A stretch of DNA of 64,000 nucleotides from Pseudovirgaria hyperparasitica (taxonomy: Eukaryota > Ascomycota > Dothideomycetes > Acrospermales > Acrospermaceae): positions 521,924 to 585,923 of the forward strand of contig NW_022985565.1 in assembly GCF_010093815.1 (NCBI RefSeq), read 5' to 3'. The notes under the pieces are model-generated. The model was not told where the DNA came from. It saw only the letters and a program-made list of their open reading frames with translations, and searched no databases. Made by a program: the position numbers and the translations under genes. This document shows positions 43,481 through 53,860 of this stretch, in pieces. The number at the start of each line of letters is the position of its first letter. Position 1 is the first letter of the stretch.

Positions 43481-45010
43481 TTACTCCGAGCTGTCCTGAA
43501 CCGAACGACGTAGTTTGCGATTGTACAACTTCTTATCCTCGGGGGTACCCCAGAACAATTTAGCTGCTTCAGGGTTGACCAATGTTCGAGGATCGTACGC
43601 AGGGGATTCTTCTTCAATGGCGGCTACTATGGCATCGATATGACTTCTAATATCGTCTTTCTTCGGCGATTCATAGCAAACCACACCGTGCTTCGAGAGG
43701 CGATGATGAAATAAGGGTGTCTCACAAATGACGCGTGGTAACACTTCTGGGAACCTAGGGCTAAGATAGATCTTGAAGCGGAACATTCCACCATCCAGGT
43801 TGGTCATCGGTCTTCCAAAAAGAATCAGCTCCCACACGAACGGGTTTTTGTCGACCAAAGTAAGGTCCAGTGAAACCGCATCATTGTGCTTGAAGTGCTC
43901 GCTTGCTTGCTCGAACTGTCGTTGTAGATTACTGGCGATGCCTGATTCCTTCTCGATCGATATCTTTCCTTCATTTGCCCATTCCTGAGTCTCATCTACA
44001 AGCTTTTCCCGGATCTCTGCCAGTCTCTTCTTCAGCGAGCCGTAGTTGAAGGATCCTTCCATGGTATTACTCGGCCCTTCGAATGGCATTTTTTCGAATT
44101 TTGAGCCATCTTTGTATTTAGCATGCTCCTGTTCCATTGTCTGCAGATATGAATCGTAGTACCACATGAAACGGCGCTTGCAGAGATCTCTAAATGGCTC
44201 GAACGCCGCCTCTACTGCGGTGTTTTGGTAATCTTCCTCTGCATCATATACCGTGACCGACTGTGACTTGTCCCGATTGATGCCCAGATAACCTTCCAAT
44301 CGGTCAATGATCGATACTCGTAACGTCTCGTGTCTGATCTTAGCGGCATATGCCTGTACATTCTTTTGATCGTAGTCAGACTTTGAATCTTCAAACCCTG
44401 GCTCGTTCTCGTACGGATTTGGCGACATCAAACTCTGTATAGAGATCAAGATGGACTCTAAGCCTTGCGCAGAAGACCATTCTTCGCCAGACTCGCCTCT
44501 CCATGTCCCAAGTATCGACAAACAGACCTTTCCCTGTGCGTAAATATTCGGGTTGAATCGCGTGCGGCCGCCATTAGTCGTGATCGCATTGACGTGAGGC
44601 GCTTTCGTGGGATATTCTAGAAACGGTAAGCTCAACCATACACGAATCAGCCATTGGAATAATTACCTCTACCAAACCTGACGTGAAACTATGCACATAT
44701 ATCAGAATTAGTCTACCATTGGCAAGTAAGTCTCATGAATTACCTCAAAAAAGCCGAACTCATAGGGTGTATCAGGAGGACCGATTATCAGCGCCCGGAC
44801 GCTTCGAACGTCTATGTCGCGGCATGCAACTGCAAGGGCTGTTCCCACTGTTAGTTATTGTGGACATGACCGACGCGTATGAACCGACATAGATCAGGCC
44901 CTCGTTGGATCTCTCCTAGTTCCTAAGGCACATGTTAAACCACAGACACCTTTCCGAAATTACACACAGAGTCTTACACGAGTTATGCGGAGAATGGACT
45001 GGTTCGACAT
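43481..45010 (-). CDS. ubiquitin-conjugating enzyme E2, UBE2Z-like
   Basis: Five exons (45010-44978, 44922-44889, 44847-44744, 44688-44667 and 44616-43481) give about 442 aa. They read MSNQSILRITRELGEIQRG, then RALIIGPPDTPYEFGFFEF, then HVRFGREYPTKAPHVNAITT, the E2 core. The active-site Cys is C96 in GKVCLSILG, inside NPNIYAQGKVCLSILGTWRG, and the following EEWSSAQGLESILISIQSL fits large UBE2Z/BIRC6-type E2s. The C-terminal 280 residues are family-specific and end with LFWGTPEDKKLYNRKLRR. The fourth exon is only 22 nt long but is required for the FEFHVRFGR segment and for phase. The protein should charge ubiquitin or a related modifier; its E3 partners are unknown. The second 5' site (GTCGGT) is weak, so residues around the exon 2/3 junction are the least certain. 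Confidence 0.88.
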
Positions 45011-45541
45011 GATCTCTCGGATCGCACACTCTAAAGTATGTAGCGTTCAAGAATCAACCGTGGGTGCGTGTGGCAGATCGATGGAAGATGGCGATCATAA
45101 AGGACCGTTTGTAAGACGACACAGCTTAAAAGGTAAAAAGAGTACTGGGGGAGGTGAACGTAAAGGTGAAGCTCAAGGTGCGAAGCGAAATCCTGGGTCT
45201 GGTTCCCAAGGCTGTGCTGAGAGATGAACCTGGTAACACGCTCAACACTGTGCCGGATAGCAGACTGGAGGATCATGGTATGGTTATTTAATTTAGTTAC
45301 CTAGGTCCCTCCACTGTAATTGTCCTAAAGTAACAAAAATGCAGTTATGCAGCTGCCCACCCCTGCCCCTCCATTCATACCCCTACCCCTCTATTTTGCT
45401 AGAAGCTTGGACCTACCAGGTATTCCATAGTCCGTATGGATCGTTAGCAGGTTCAACGCCAAGACGTCGCCGTTAGGTATCGAATCTGGACTCACAGTGG
45501 GGAGCAATGTCTGCGCAATGACCAAGACATGAAAACTTAAC
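45011..45541. other. gene-free spacer between divergent E2 and TRS23 genes
   Basis: Shared upstream region. It contains a C-rich stretch at 45356-45391 (CCC.CCCC.CCCC...CCCC.CCCC), a G-quadruplex-type pattern on the minus strand, which may be a promoter element. No gene is recognised. Confidence 0.45.
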
Positions 45542-46108
45542 ATGTACGTATCTCGAGATTCGCAAGTGCAAGACCGACGAAAATACTGACAGCCCGTAGG
45601 GTCGTGTTTGCGCTACTCGTCATCAACAAGGCCGGAGGTCTCATCTACAATCGTGAGTTTCACTCCGGCCTGAACAAGATGAGCAGTAACGACTATTTGA
45701 TACTTGCCGGTACTTTCCACGGGTATGCTTGCATCCATGCTCCAGTCCACTCGAACGCTCACACTACCTAGAGTCCATGCTATAACGAAGTCTCTTTCCC
45801 CTCTACCGCGTACTCAATCCGCCAACGGCACCTCTGCCAGCGCACCATCTCCTTTCGTAAATCGTCCTACAGGCCTAGAAGTCCTAGAATCCGCACACTT
45901 TCGGCTGCAATGCTTTCAGACTGTAACGGGCACGAAGTTTCTCCTTTTCACCGAGCCTCAGCAGCCGAATGTGGATAACGTTATGAAGAGGATATACGAA
46001 CTATACTCCGACTACGTTATGAAAAATCCTTTCTATACAGTCGAGATGCCGATACGTTGCGAGAAGTTTGATAGGAGCCTAGACGCTTTCGTGAAAGTCA
46101 AGAGCTGA
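45542..46108 (+). CDS. TRS23: TRAPP complex subunit TRS23 (TRAPPC4, sybindin-like)
   Basis: Three exons (45542-45543, 45600-45722 and 45772-46108) give about 153 aa. The N terminus VVFALLVINKAGGLIYNREF followed by GLNKMSSNDYLILAGTFHGVHAI is the invariant TRS23 sequence, and the end FTEPQQPNVDNVMKRIYELYSDYVMKNPFY matches TRAPPC4 longin-like subunits. TRS23 is a core TRAPP subunit that forms part of the Rab1/Ypt1 exchange site on Golgi membranes. The second intron join (FHGVHAITKSL) is firm. The start is remarkable: no ATG lies in frame before VVFALL, but AT at 45542-45543 is followed by GTACGT and the acceptor CCCGTAG precedes G-GTC-GTG, so splicing would create the ATG. A Ser/Pro-rich insertion follows SLSPLPRTQ. 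Confidence 0.88.
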
Positions 46109-46391
46109 ACTACGCACCAGTTGGAGAAAAAAACTAAAACATCGAATTAAGACGCAGGTCCGATGAGTAGGATGGCGCATCATGGAGCTGAAGGGCCAGG
46201 AACCGTAGAGCCCTAGTTCCGACCCATAATCACGACGTTACTGGATAGAAGTAACTTTATATATCTAGATGGCTGGCAGCTTTGGCAGGATCTAATCAGA
46301 AGCATGAGCTTGGACCTCTATGGATGATGTTATGGTACATGAGCGCCACGTGTGCAAACCTGTAGTTGTTTGATTCAACGAGATACTCTTG

Positions 46392-47437
46392 TTATGCAGT
46401 GTCCATCTTATCAGGGTCGTCGTCTTTCCTGTCTTTCCCCCTCCCACTGCCACCCTCCTCGGGAATATTCTCCAGATCTGCCTTGCCTGTCTTTGCCTCT
46501 TCGTCCTTCTTGTTCTTTTCCTCCCTGGCCTTGGCTTCTTCGTAGCTCATCCTCAATGCCAGTGCCAGTTCTGGATCAACCGAAGGATCAACGTATTCGA
46601 AGTCATTTGAGCCGCCTCCCGATCCGCCAGGGTGGCCGTCGGTATCTCCACTGCTAGGCACCGCACCGCCCTCATTTACAATGACAGATGAGTTGATAAA
46701 TTCAAACAGTTGTGTGTCCCCGGGAGGACACACCAGAAGACGAGATTCGTGTTCGTGTGAATCCAATGGAGCACTAGCAGTGTGAAAGTTCTTGATGAAC
46801 GGTGTCAGCTTGCTTTCGACATTATCTCCTAGTTCTCCAAAGGCGATCACATCGATACTGATATTGTTCTTCTTCAGGAAGGTTTTTGCGAGTGTTTGGA
46901 GTTCGGCAGCGGTCTCTTCGAGGGGGGAACAGATGAAGGCAATGATGCGTTGACGTTGTGATTTGTTTTGCCTATTTCTGAGTACCATCTGGAAAGTTGA
47001 GTAAGAATTTAGCGTGTGTTTCCCCAGACCTTCTTTGAAAACTAACCTGTGCTATGCGGATCGCCGTCCAGAACCTTATCCTTCCATGGATCTTAAGCTC
47101 TTTGTTGCCTAATGCTGCCATCGAATGGCCAGGTTCGGTTTGCGGAGTAGTAAGGACATCAGGACTACTACCAGCCATGGTTATCAAGCCAACAGCAGAT
47201 TCCGGGTTCGACGCGTGCTTTGCTTCGTGAATCCTATTGACAGCATATTCTTGAGCTTTCCATCGGGTCTCGCTAGAGTCTTGTCAGGAACGTGAAGGGA
47301 GGCGATTAAGTGAGAACTGACAGGTAGTCTCCGTTCCTGCTGAATTCGCTGTTGTCCAGCCTAGAATACGCATGTCAGCTCGTCTCGTGGACTCATCGAT
47401 GAGGAGCATACAGGATCATAGTCGCTTCGAGCACCAT
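46392..47437 (-). CDS. RPN10: 26S proteasome ubiquitin receptor RPN10
   Basis: Four exons (47437-47412, 47360-47322, 47272-47047 and 46988-46392) give about 295 aa. The start MVLEATMILLDNSEFSRNGDY and YLETRWKAQEYAVN rebuild the conserved VWA domain, continued by GLITMAGSSPDVLTTPQTE, GNKELKIHGRIRF and NKSQRQRIIAFICSP. A ubiquitin-interacting motif DPELALALRMSYEEAKAREE sits near residue 240, and the tail is charged and disordered. RPN10 binds polyubiquitin and joins the lid and base of the regulatory particle. The first exon is 26 nt and the second 39 nt; both are demanded by the VWA sequence. The divergent neighbour, 476 bp away, is a borealin-like gene. Confidence 0.95.
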
Positions 47438-47913
47438 CGTGACAAAATGGTCCACCAAGGAAGGCTTCTCTCACAAGATTCGAGTTGAAGTTAAAAGTAG
47501 ATTTCGAGGTGCGGACAACGGTCAGAGTGAAAACCGAAAGATATTAGGAAAGCGCTGCAATTTGAAGCAAGTCAGCTACTATCGATGAGCTATCTGGAGC
47601 TGCGCGAGTGCTGGTGCTTAGTCAATGCGAAGTCATAGGGTACCTAGAGGTACAACCACGGGTAAGTAATTAGCGGCTAGGGTCTATTACCTTAACCTTG
47701 TACGCGCCTAGATAGTCCGTGCAGTGCCAGTTCCTCATTCGAGCTCTTTACCTCTCTAACAACCATCACACTTCACCACACGAAAGACTTCTAATCAGCA
47801 CTATTTGCACTCTAAGTCACGGGGAGTTATCGAGTTCAAATAGAGACATACATCATCCGACATTTTCTTGCCCGACTTCCCACGAGTCGCGTCGCCAATT
47901 AGGACGTGTTGCA
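47438..47913. promoter_or_regulatory. divergent promoter region of RPN10 and the borealin-like gene
   Basis: 476 bp between two start codons. I found no copy of the proteasome control element GGTGGCAAA in either orientation. A pyrimidine-rich leader precedes the rightward gene. Confidence 0.45.
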
Positions 47914-48724
47914 ATGGCGAACGGAACACCAAAACAAACAAACAGCAACATCAAAGACAGCGATGCGAACCACGACTTTGCGGTCTCAGACCAGGCCAAA
48001 ACTATCCTGGTAAGCAACATCAAGCTTGAAGGTTTGTCTATCTCAATGAGCATCCCATATTATAGTCGCTAAAATTGCTGTAGTTGCCGAGAGAGCGCGA
48101 AAGCTGCGCACTCAGAGCACGCTGCATGCACAGGGTCTTCGTTCTCGACTGGGAATGCGCGTCAACCGCATTCCGCGAAGCCTGAAAACTGCTAATGTCC
48201 TCGACTTGCTTGATCGTTACACGGATCCTCCTCAAAAGCCAACTAATCCACTCTCATCACGTGTTGGAGTTCATGGAGACACACAGACCATCCAAGAAAA
48301 GTCTACATCAGCATCGGGAGACGAAAGTGCATCGATGCCTGAGGCAAAGTTGGTGACAGCATCCAAATCGAAGCCAACAGCGACAGGCAAAGCCAAGAAC
48401 CCCACAGGATCAAAAGCCAAACCCCCTTCAGCACCAAAAACGAGGACGGTGACGGCGCCTAAGGCGAAGACCATCCCAGCACCAAAGGGGAAAACAGCAG
48501 CGCCAACTGTCAGAACACGCGGTCTGAAAAGATCCAGCAATGAACTCTCCTCTGACAACAAGGAAAATGTCCATTTAGATGTCCCGAAGAAGCGCACGAA
48601 AACTGCCGCCGCTGCTGCAATCTCCACCGCTTCTAGTCGTGCAAAGAGAGCACCTGTTGCGAAGCCTATTGCGCCAACTCCCGTTCCAGTGGCATCAGGT
48701 CGCACATTACGGGCTCGCCACTGA
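47914..48724 (+). CDS. borealin N-terminal (Nbl1-like) protein
   Basis: Two exons (47914-48031 and 48084-48724) give about 252 aa. The join reads NIKLEVAERARKLRTQ, and the segment from there (LHAQGLRSRLGMRVNRIPRSLKTANVLDLL, about residues 53-82) matches the Nbl1/borealin N-terminal helix that binds INCENP and survivin in the chromosomal passenger complex. The rest is basic and low complexity, with repeated Ala/Pro/Lys/Thr units (PKAKTIPAPKGKTAAP) and a DNKENVHL segment reminiscent of a KEN box. The gene therefore probably encodes a passenger-complex subunit acting at centromeres and the spindle. The assignment rests on one short helix, so it is likely but not certain. Confidence 0.78.
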
Positions 48725-49194
48725 AAGTTTTCTACCGCTTGGGTGATTGATCGGCGAAAAGTTGGCCTTCGTGTTAGAAGTTTGAGCGATGAGGTATACC
48801 CTATTTAGCATTAAGGCGTTCGGAAATCGGGGTACTTGGGCGTTCGGGTTTCACGTTTATACGATACAGTACAATGACATATAATGATCATCAGATTCCA
48901 AGGGTTCACTGCAGAGGGTGTGAAGTTTAGTACATCCAGCAATGCGACCCAGCATAAGGTAGCTCTATCTCACCTCACTTTAGGCATATGTAATTATATA
49001 GGCAGAAACGTTAATCCTTCCAGATGGAAGGAGTCTCACCTTTCGTGATCGAAGCGTGACTGGAAACGCGACTGCACGTGATGTGTTACTAGTGTGCTCC
49101 AGAAAAAAGTTAGTGCATCTGTTTGAAACTTCGTAACTATCCTTTGCCAGACGAATCCATCTGACACATTCCACAAAAGACTCCACCACATATC
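48725..49194. other. gene-free spacer
   Basis: 3' flank of the borealin-like gene and promoter of the RRM gene. Nothing else is recognised. Confidence 0.45.
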
Positions 49195-50115
49195 ATGTAT
49201 GTTTGATACGAACGACTGTCACTACTCAATGACTAACGGTGTTTTGTTAGGTTTCTCCTCCGCCGTACTGCGCTGAAAGCGCTTTCCGCTCCTTCCTTTT
49301 CCCAGTCTGTCAAATCGCGAGCTCTCAATTCAGCTTCTCCCGCCATCAACAGGCTACAAAGACCGATCCTCGCGTTTTCACTGCAACGTCGTCTATACAG
49401 CGATGAGATTGTGAAAGAGCAGGAGCCTTCCGCTGCACCAACAGATGCAATAGATAATGCGCCTGTAGAAAGCTCATCTATTCCAGTCGAGGAAAATACT
49501 GCCACAGCAGAAGCAATATCAAGCTCGGTCTATGTCGGAAACCTTTTTTTTGAAGTGACTGAGGATCAACTTGAACGAGTGTTCTCACCCTTCGGCAAAA
49601 TTGCTCATATCTCCCTCGTTTGCGATAATCGTGGTCTAAGCAGAGGGTATGTTTTTCTTACATTAAACCCAATATGACTAACACGCGGTCACAGGTTTGG
49701 CTTCATCCGATTCGAACGTCCAGAAGATGCAGATGCTGCCTGTTCCAGTCTCAATCAGCAGGTCTTTGAGGGCCGTCGTATGGTCGTCAGCAAGCAGACC
49801 GTCAAACCATCTCGTCGAACTATCCCCGATATTACGACAATGGGCGAACCGACGAGGACGCTGTTTATCGGGAACATGTCGTTTGAGATGTCGGACAAGG
49901 ATCTCAATGACCTGTTCAGAGACGTTCGCAACGTACTTGATGTCCGCGTCGCAGTCGACCGGCGGACTGGCCAACCCAGAGGTTTCGCACATGCTGACTT
50001 TACTGATGCTGAAAGTGCTAAACAGGCGGCTGAGTTGCTTGCAGGCAAGAGCGTTTATGGCCGTCAGCTACGCGTTGATTTCTCCCGGCCAAGCTCACAG
50101 AACCGCCAGGTCTGA
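49195..50115 (+). CDS. two-RRM RNA-binding protein, probably mitochondrial
   Basis: Three exons (49195-49196, 49251-49646 and 49695-50115) give about 272 aa. The first two bases AT precede GTATGT, a branch site GACTAAC and the acceptor TTGTTAG, so the ATG is formed by splicing; the protein then begins MFLLRRTALKALSAPSFSQ, a strongly basic, hydroxylated mitochondrial-type presequence with LQRRLYSDE as a plausible cleavage area. RRM1 has VYVGNLFFEVTEDQLERVF and RGFGFIRFERPEDADAA (the splice join), and RRM2 has LFIGNMSFEMSDKDLNDLF and RGFAHADFTDAESA. Both RNP motifs are present in each. It probably binds mitochondrial RNA. Relatives are often annotated as nucleolin-like, but the presequence argues for mitochondria. 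Confidence 0.86.
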
Positions 50116-50640
50116 ATATGAGCTTTGAATGTTTATCCAGTCTCAGTTTGAGTCCGAAGGATATGTCCAAGGGTCTAGGACTGGGTTAATTGTACTGATA
50201 GCGTTACCTTGTGTTTTCTGGGACATCAGGCATATTTTGTCACTTCTTGCTCTCAGTATCATCAAACATTCCTTCTTGTAAAGTACCGGTTCAATGTACC
50301 ATAGATTGACGATTCCGTCCCTGGCAAATATGACAGGACTGGCATGCACATAATACATATCGAAGCCTCTACTCCAACGCGGGTCGACTATGTATCACGA
50401 TTCTTTATGCCTGTTGTGGTACTCTCGTACATGGGAAGCCTGAGGCACTCTTACCAGTTCATCCCTGGTACTTTTGCCCCACGCGCTGCCGAGGTTGGAT
50501 GGCCTTTCCCCATCAGCGTCCTCCGCTTTCGACGACTTACGTTCCCCTCGACGGGTTCGTTATATGCAAATTATTTTCGGCTGTCACCTCCAGACATTAA
50601 TAGTATCGATCATCATAGTCTGGAACAATCCTCAAACTCC
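50116..50640. other. gene-free spacer upstream of PEX5
   Basis: 3' flank of the RRM gene and PEX5 promoter/5' UTR. A frame open from 50344 into PEX5 has no conserved residues before the ATG at 50641. Confidence 0.45.
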
Positions 50641-52623
50641 ATGTCTTTTCTAGGTGGCGCGGAATGCTCTACCGCGGGTAACCCGCTCAGTCAGTTCACC
50701 AAACATGTGCAGGACGACAAGTCCTTGCAGCGCGACCGTTTGGTCGGGAGGGGGCCTGGTGGAATTCAGGAGGGCATGAGAAGCCAAGTTATGCGAGGTC
50801 AAGACAATGTAAGTCAGACACGCACCTAACTCTCGCAAGCTCACTCTGTTGTAGATGATGGACGAGTTTATGCACCAACCAAATCAGATCCCACAAGGCC
50901 CAGCATCGCCCTTCGCTATGGAGCAGATGCGGCGTGAACTAGAAAGGGCCTCTCACCGCACACCATCTCCTGGGTGGGCCTCCGAATTTGATCCTGGGGT
51001 GGAAGGCCACGCATCGCAGTCCACGTTCCAGCACTCGCAGCCGTCACATTTCAATACTTCCGAATTTCAAAGATTCCAGCATGTACAACAGAACAGCACG
51101 GCAAGAACAGCGAGTCCAATGAATGGCCCAAGTATGGGGTATCAACAACCAATGAGCAGCATGATGGGAATGAATAATATGGGAATGGGCATGGGCATGG
51201 GTATGGGTATGGGTATGGGTGTGGGGTACTCGCCCTACCTGCAACAACAACAGCAGCAGCATGGTATGATGCAATCCGAGAATCAAGAGGGCAAGGGTAA
51301 AGGCAAGCTGGTAGAGCTCGATGACAAAGATTGGGAGGCTCAGTTCGCGCAGCTCGAGACGGATCAGACGAACCTGGACGATGCAGCGAATGCTGCTATA
51401 GAACGTGAACTGAATGATGTTGATAGGTTAGTACATCTTGAAGATATTCGTGGTGACCTTGAAACCATCTGGCGAGGTACCCAGACTTATACATCAGACA
51501 TAGGCAACTCATGGACGAAGAAGATTTTGCGGAACACATGGGTGATTCTAGAGAGTGGGAGGGATTTGATTCCAATCCTCTGAATACCTTTGGTGCCTCC
51601 CGCGAACCAGAGCTCGAGCAATACCTATTTGAAGAGGATAATCTGTTCAAGACCCTGCATAATCCGTTCGAAGAGGGCGTGAAAATCATGGAGGAGGGCG
51701 GAAATCTCTCTCTGGCCGCATTAGCATTCGAGGCAGCGGTACAAAAAGATCCACAGCATGTCGAAGCATGGACCAAACTCGGCTCCGCACAAGCACAAAA
51801 CGAGAAAGAGACTCCGGCAATCCGAGCACTACGACAGGCGACCCATCTGGATCCCGGAAACCTGGAGGCTCTGATGGGACTTGCCGTGTCTTACACAAAC
51901 GAAGGTTACGACACTTCGGCTTATCGTTCGCTCGAACGCTGGGTGGCAACCAAGTATCCTAGTCTCATCACTGAACCTCTGTCGAGCGGGGAAGACATTG
52001 GATTCACAGACCGACAGGTGCTACACGAAAAAGTCACAGACCTATTTATCAAGGCAGCTCAGCTATCGCCTTCCGGTGATCAAATGGACCCCGATGTACA
52101 GGTTGGACTTGGTGTTCTGTTCTACGGTGCCGAAGAGTTTAGCAAAGCTGTTGATTGTTTTGGTGCTGCGCTCGCATCTACAGAATCAGGGACAACAAAC
52201 CAAAGGTCACAGATACACCTCTTGTGGAACCGCATGGGTGCAACCCTAGCCAATTCTGGACGCTCCGAGGAGGCCATCGACGCCTACGAGCGTGCTCTTG
52301 CGCTGCGGCCTAACTTCGTTCGAGCACGGTACAATCTCGGGGTCAGCTGTATCAATATCGGTGTTTATGAGCAAGCCGCGCAGCATCTGCTGGGTGCCCT
52401 AGACATGCACAGGGTTGTCGAGAGAGAAGGGCGAGACAAGGTGCGCGAAGTCGTAGGAGACATTCCGGAGCCAGAAGTGGAAAGAATGCTCGAACACAAC
52501 CAGAGTACAAATCTGTTCGACACGTTACGAAGAGTGTTCATTCAAATGAACAGGAGAGACCTCAGTGACAAGGTCGGGCCAGGTATGAACCTGGATGAGT
52601 TCAGAAGCGCGGTGGATTTCTGA
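50641..52623 (+). CDS. PEX5: peroxisomal targeting signal 1 receptor PEX5
   Basis: Exons 50641-50808, 50855-51426 and 51504-52623 give about 619 aa. PEX5 binds C-terminal SKL-type signals and ferries proteins into peroxisomes. The N terminus has the conserved MSFLGGAECSTAGNPLSQFT with the Cys that is monoubiquitinated for recycling. The middle is disordered, with a (Gly-Met)n run and Gln runs, and the C-terminal half is a set of TPR repeats (AWTKLGSAQAQNEKETPAIRAL, LLWNRMGATLANSGRSEEAIDAYERALALRPNFVRARYNLGV) ending in MNLDEFRSAVDF. The second intron (GTTAGT...ACATAG, 77 bp) is the only phase-true way I find to reach LMDEEDFAEHMGD, yet the removed DNA itself reads LEDIRGDLETIWRGTQ, which resembles the conserved W-x-G segment of other PEX5 proteins. 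So this junction is uncertain: alternative splicing, a real loss or a sequence error. Confidence 0.9.
51181..51226 (+). repeat. GGG-N-AT hexanucleotide repeat in PEX5
   Basis: About seven units GGG(A/C/T)AT encode alternating Gly-Met. Each unit is a G3 run with a 3-base loop, the classic G-quadruplex pattern, on the coding strand. Confidence 0.8.
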
Positions 52624-53860
52624 CGGCCTCCATCTCCGATCATCTATTATAACAGCTTCACCAAAATCTCAGCCGGCGTTGGAGTTTGAATACAAGGACT
52701 GGCAGCCGAGGGACAGTGTCCTCATTAGCCCGTAAATACTGTACTGTATTGAATATGCATCTTACACACATGTATACACCCAGGTTCCGTCAATACGTCG
52801 TCTTCGAATTGAGAGACACTACATGTCGGACTCAAGACACGTTCACAGAGCAGCCAACTCGGGCAGCCAACTCAGGCTCTATTCAAAGCGCGATGACAAC
52901 CATGTGTGGTCGAGTTTTCGACACATAATCTAACGGTTATCCTGGTCTTCGTTCTTACCAGCCTAGCGCAAGCTCTCCCTGATCCAAACCGCAGTTAAGA
53001 ACACAAGCCGAGGGAGGAAGCACCTAGCTCATATGTAGCTATCTCCATGACTTTTTAGGCTGTGTACTTTTGGGAGAAAGGCAGTCCATCTGTGTGGTGT
53101 ACCGGGCTCGACTCGGTGGATACCGACTTGACGGATGCAAGGTGACGATTAAAAATGACAGGGGAAGTTGATTTTATCAGGTTGGAGCGGAGTGTGGAGT
53201 GAGCATTCCCATGGCCGACTTATCATGGTCTTTTGTTGGGGAATGTTGGGAAGATGGCTCATACATACCGAGTTTCGTCTGTAACAAGAAATTGAGCTAA
53301 TGAATTGCATCGCTAGCAACTCTTGTGCTGTTGAATCCACACGCACCAAACACTTGTCGTGTCGACATGATCGATTGTCATATACTCCTGCTGTCTACTG
53401 GATCTAGAGCTTGCAAATACACAGCCCAAGAGCGCTAGAAGTGTCGGTATAAAATGCTTTTTCCAATGAGGCAAATATCCTCCTTGACCGACATACTCAA
53501 GAAGCCCCGCTGTGCTATTCGCGTTTGTTCATTCCTTCGTCTAATCAGCCCATAGTAGCTCCTCGAGGCCATCTTGAAATCTGGTTTGTGTTGTCGAATT
53601 GATTCAGAAAATAGCTTTTCTTGAGTAGATGGATAGATGTCGTGTGTCGCACAACCAACACCCTTCTACCCTCTTCGTCACATTACATGTAATCTCATGC
53701 CAGCCAGTCACACATACACCCGCCGGCTGCTCATGCCACCCAGCTCCTCCTTCTCTTGCTCAGGCACTTTCAATTAGTTTTCTACAGACGTAGTAGTAAT
53801 ACAGTACAATAGATGGAATACGACATCTGTACTCTGCGAGTACGTAAGCACGTGTAAACG
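52624..53860. other. gene-free region 3' of PEX5
   Basis: About 1.2 kb of roughly average composition with no supported gene. Short open frames (52686-52928 and 53149-53349) show no features. Confidence 0.4.

Noticed and set aside
51511-52623. TPR half of PEX5 as a separate gene
   Set aside because: It continues the PEX5 protein after a short intron, and the conserved MGD...WEGF linker and TPRs belong to one receptor.
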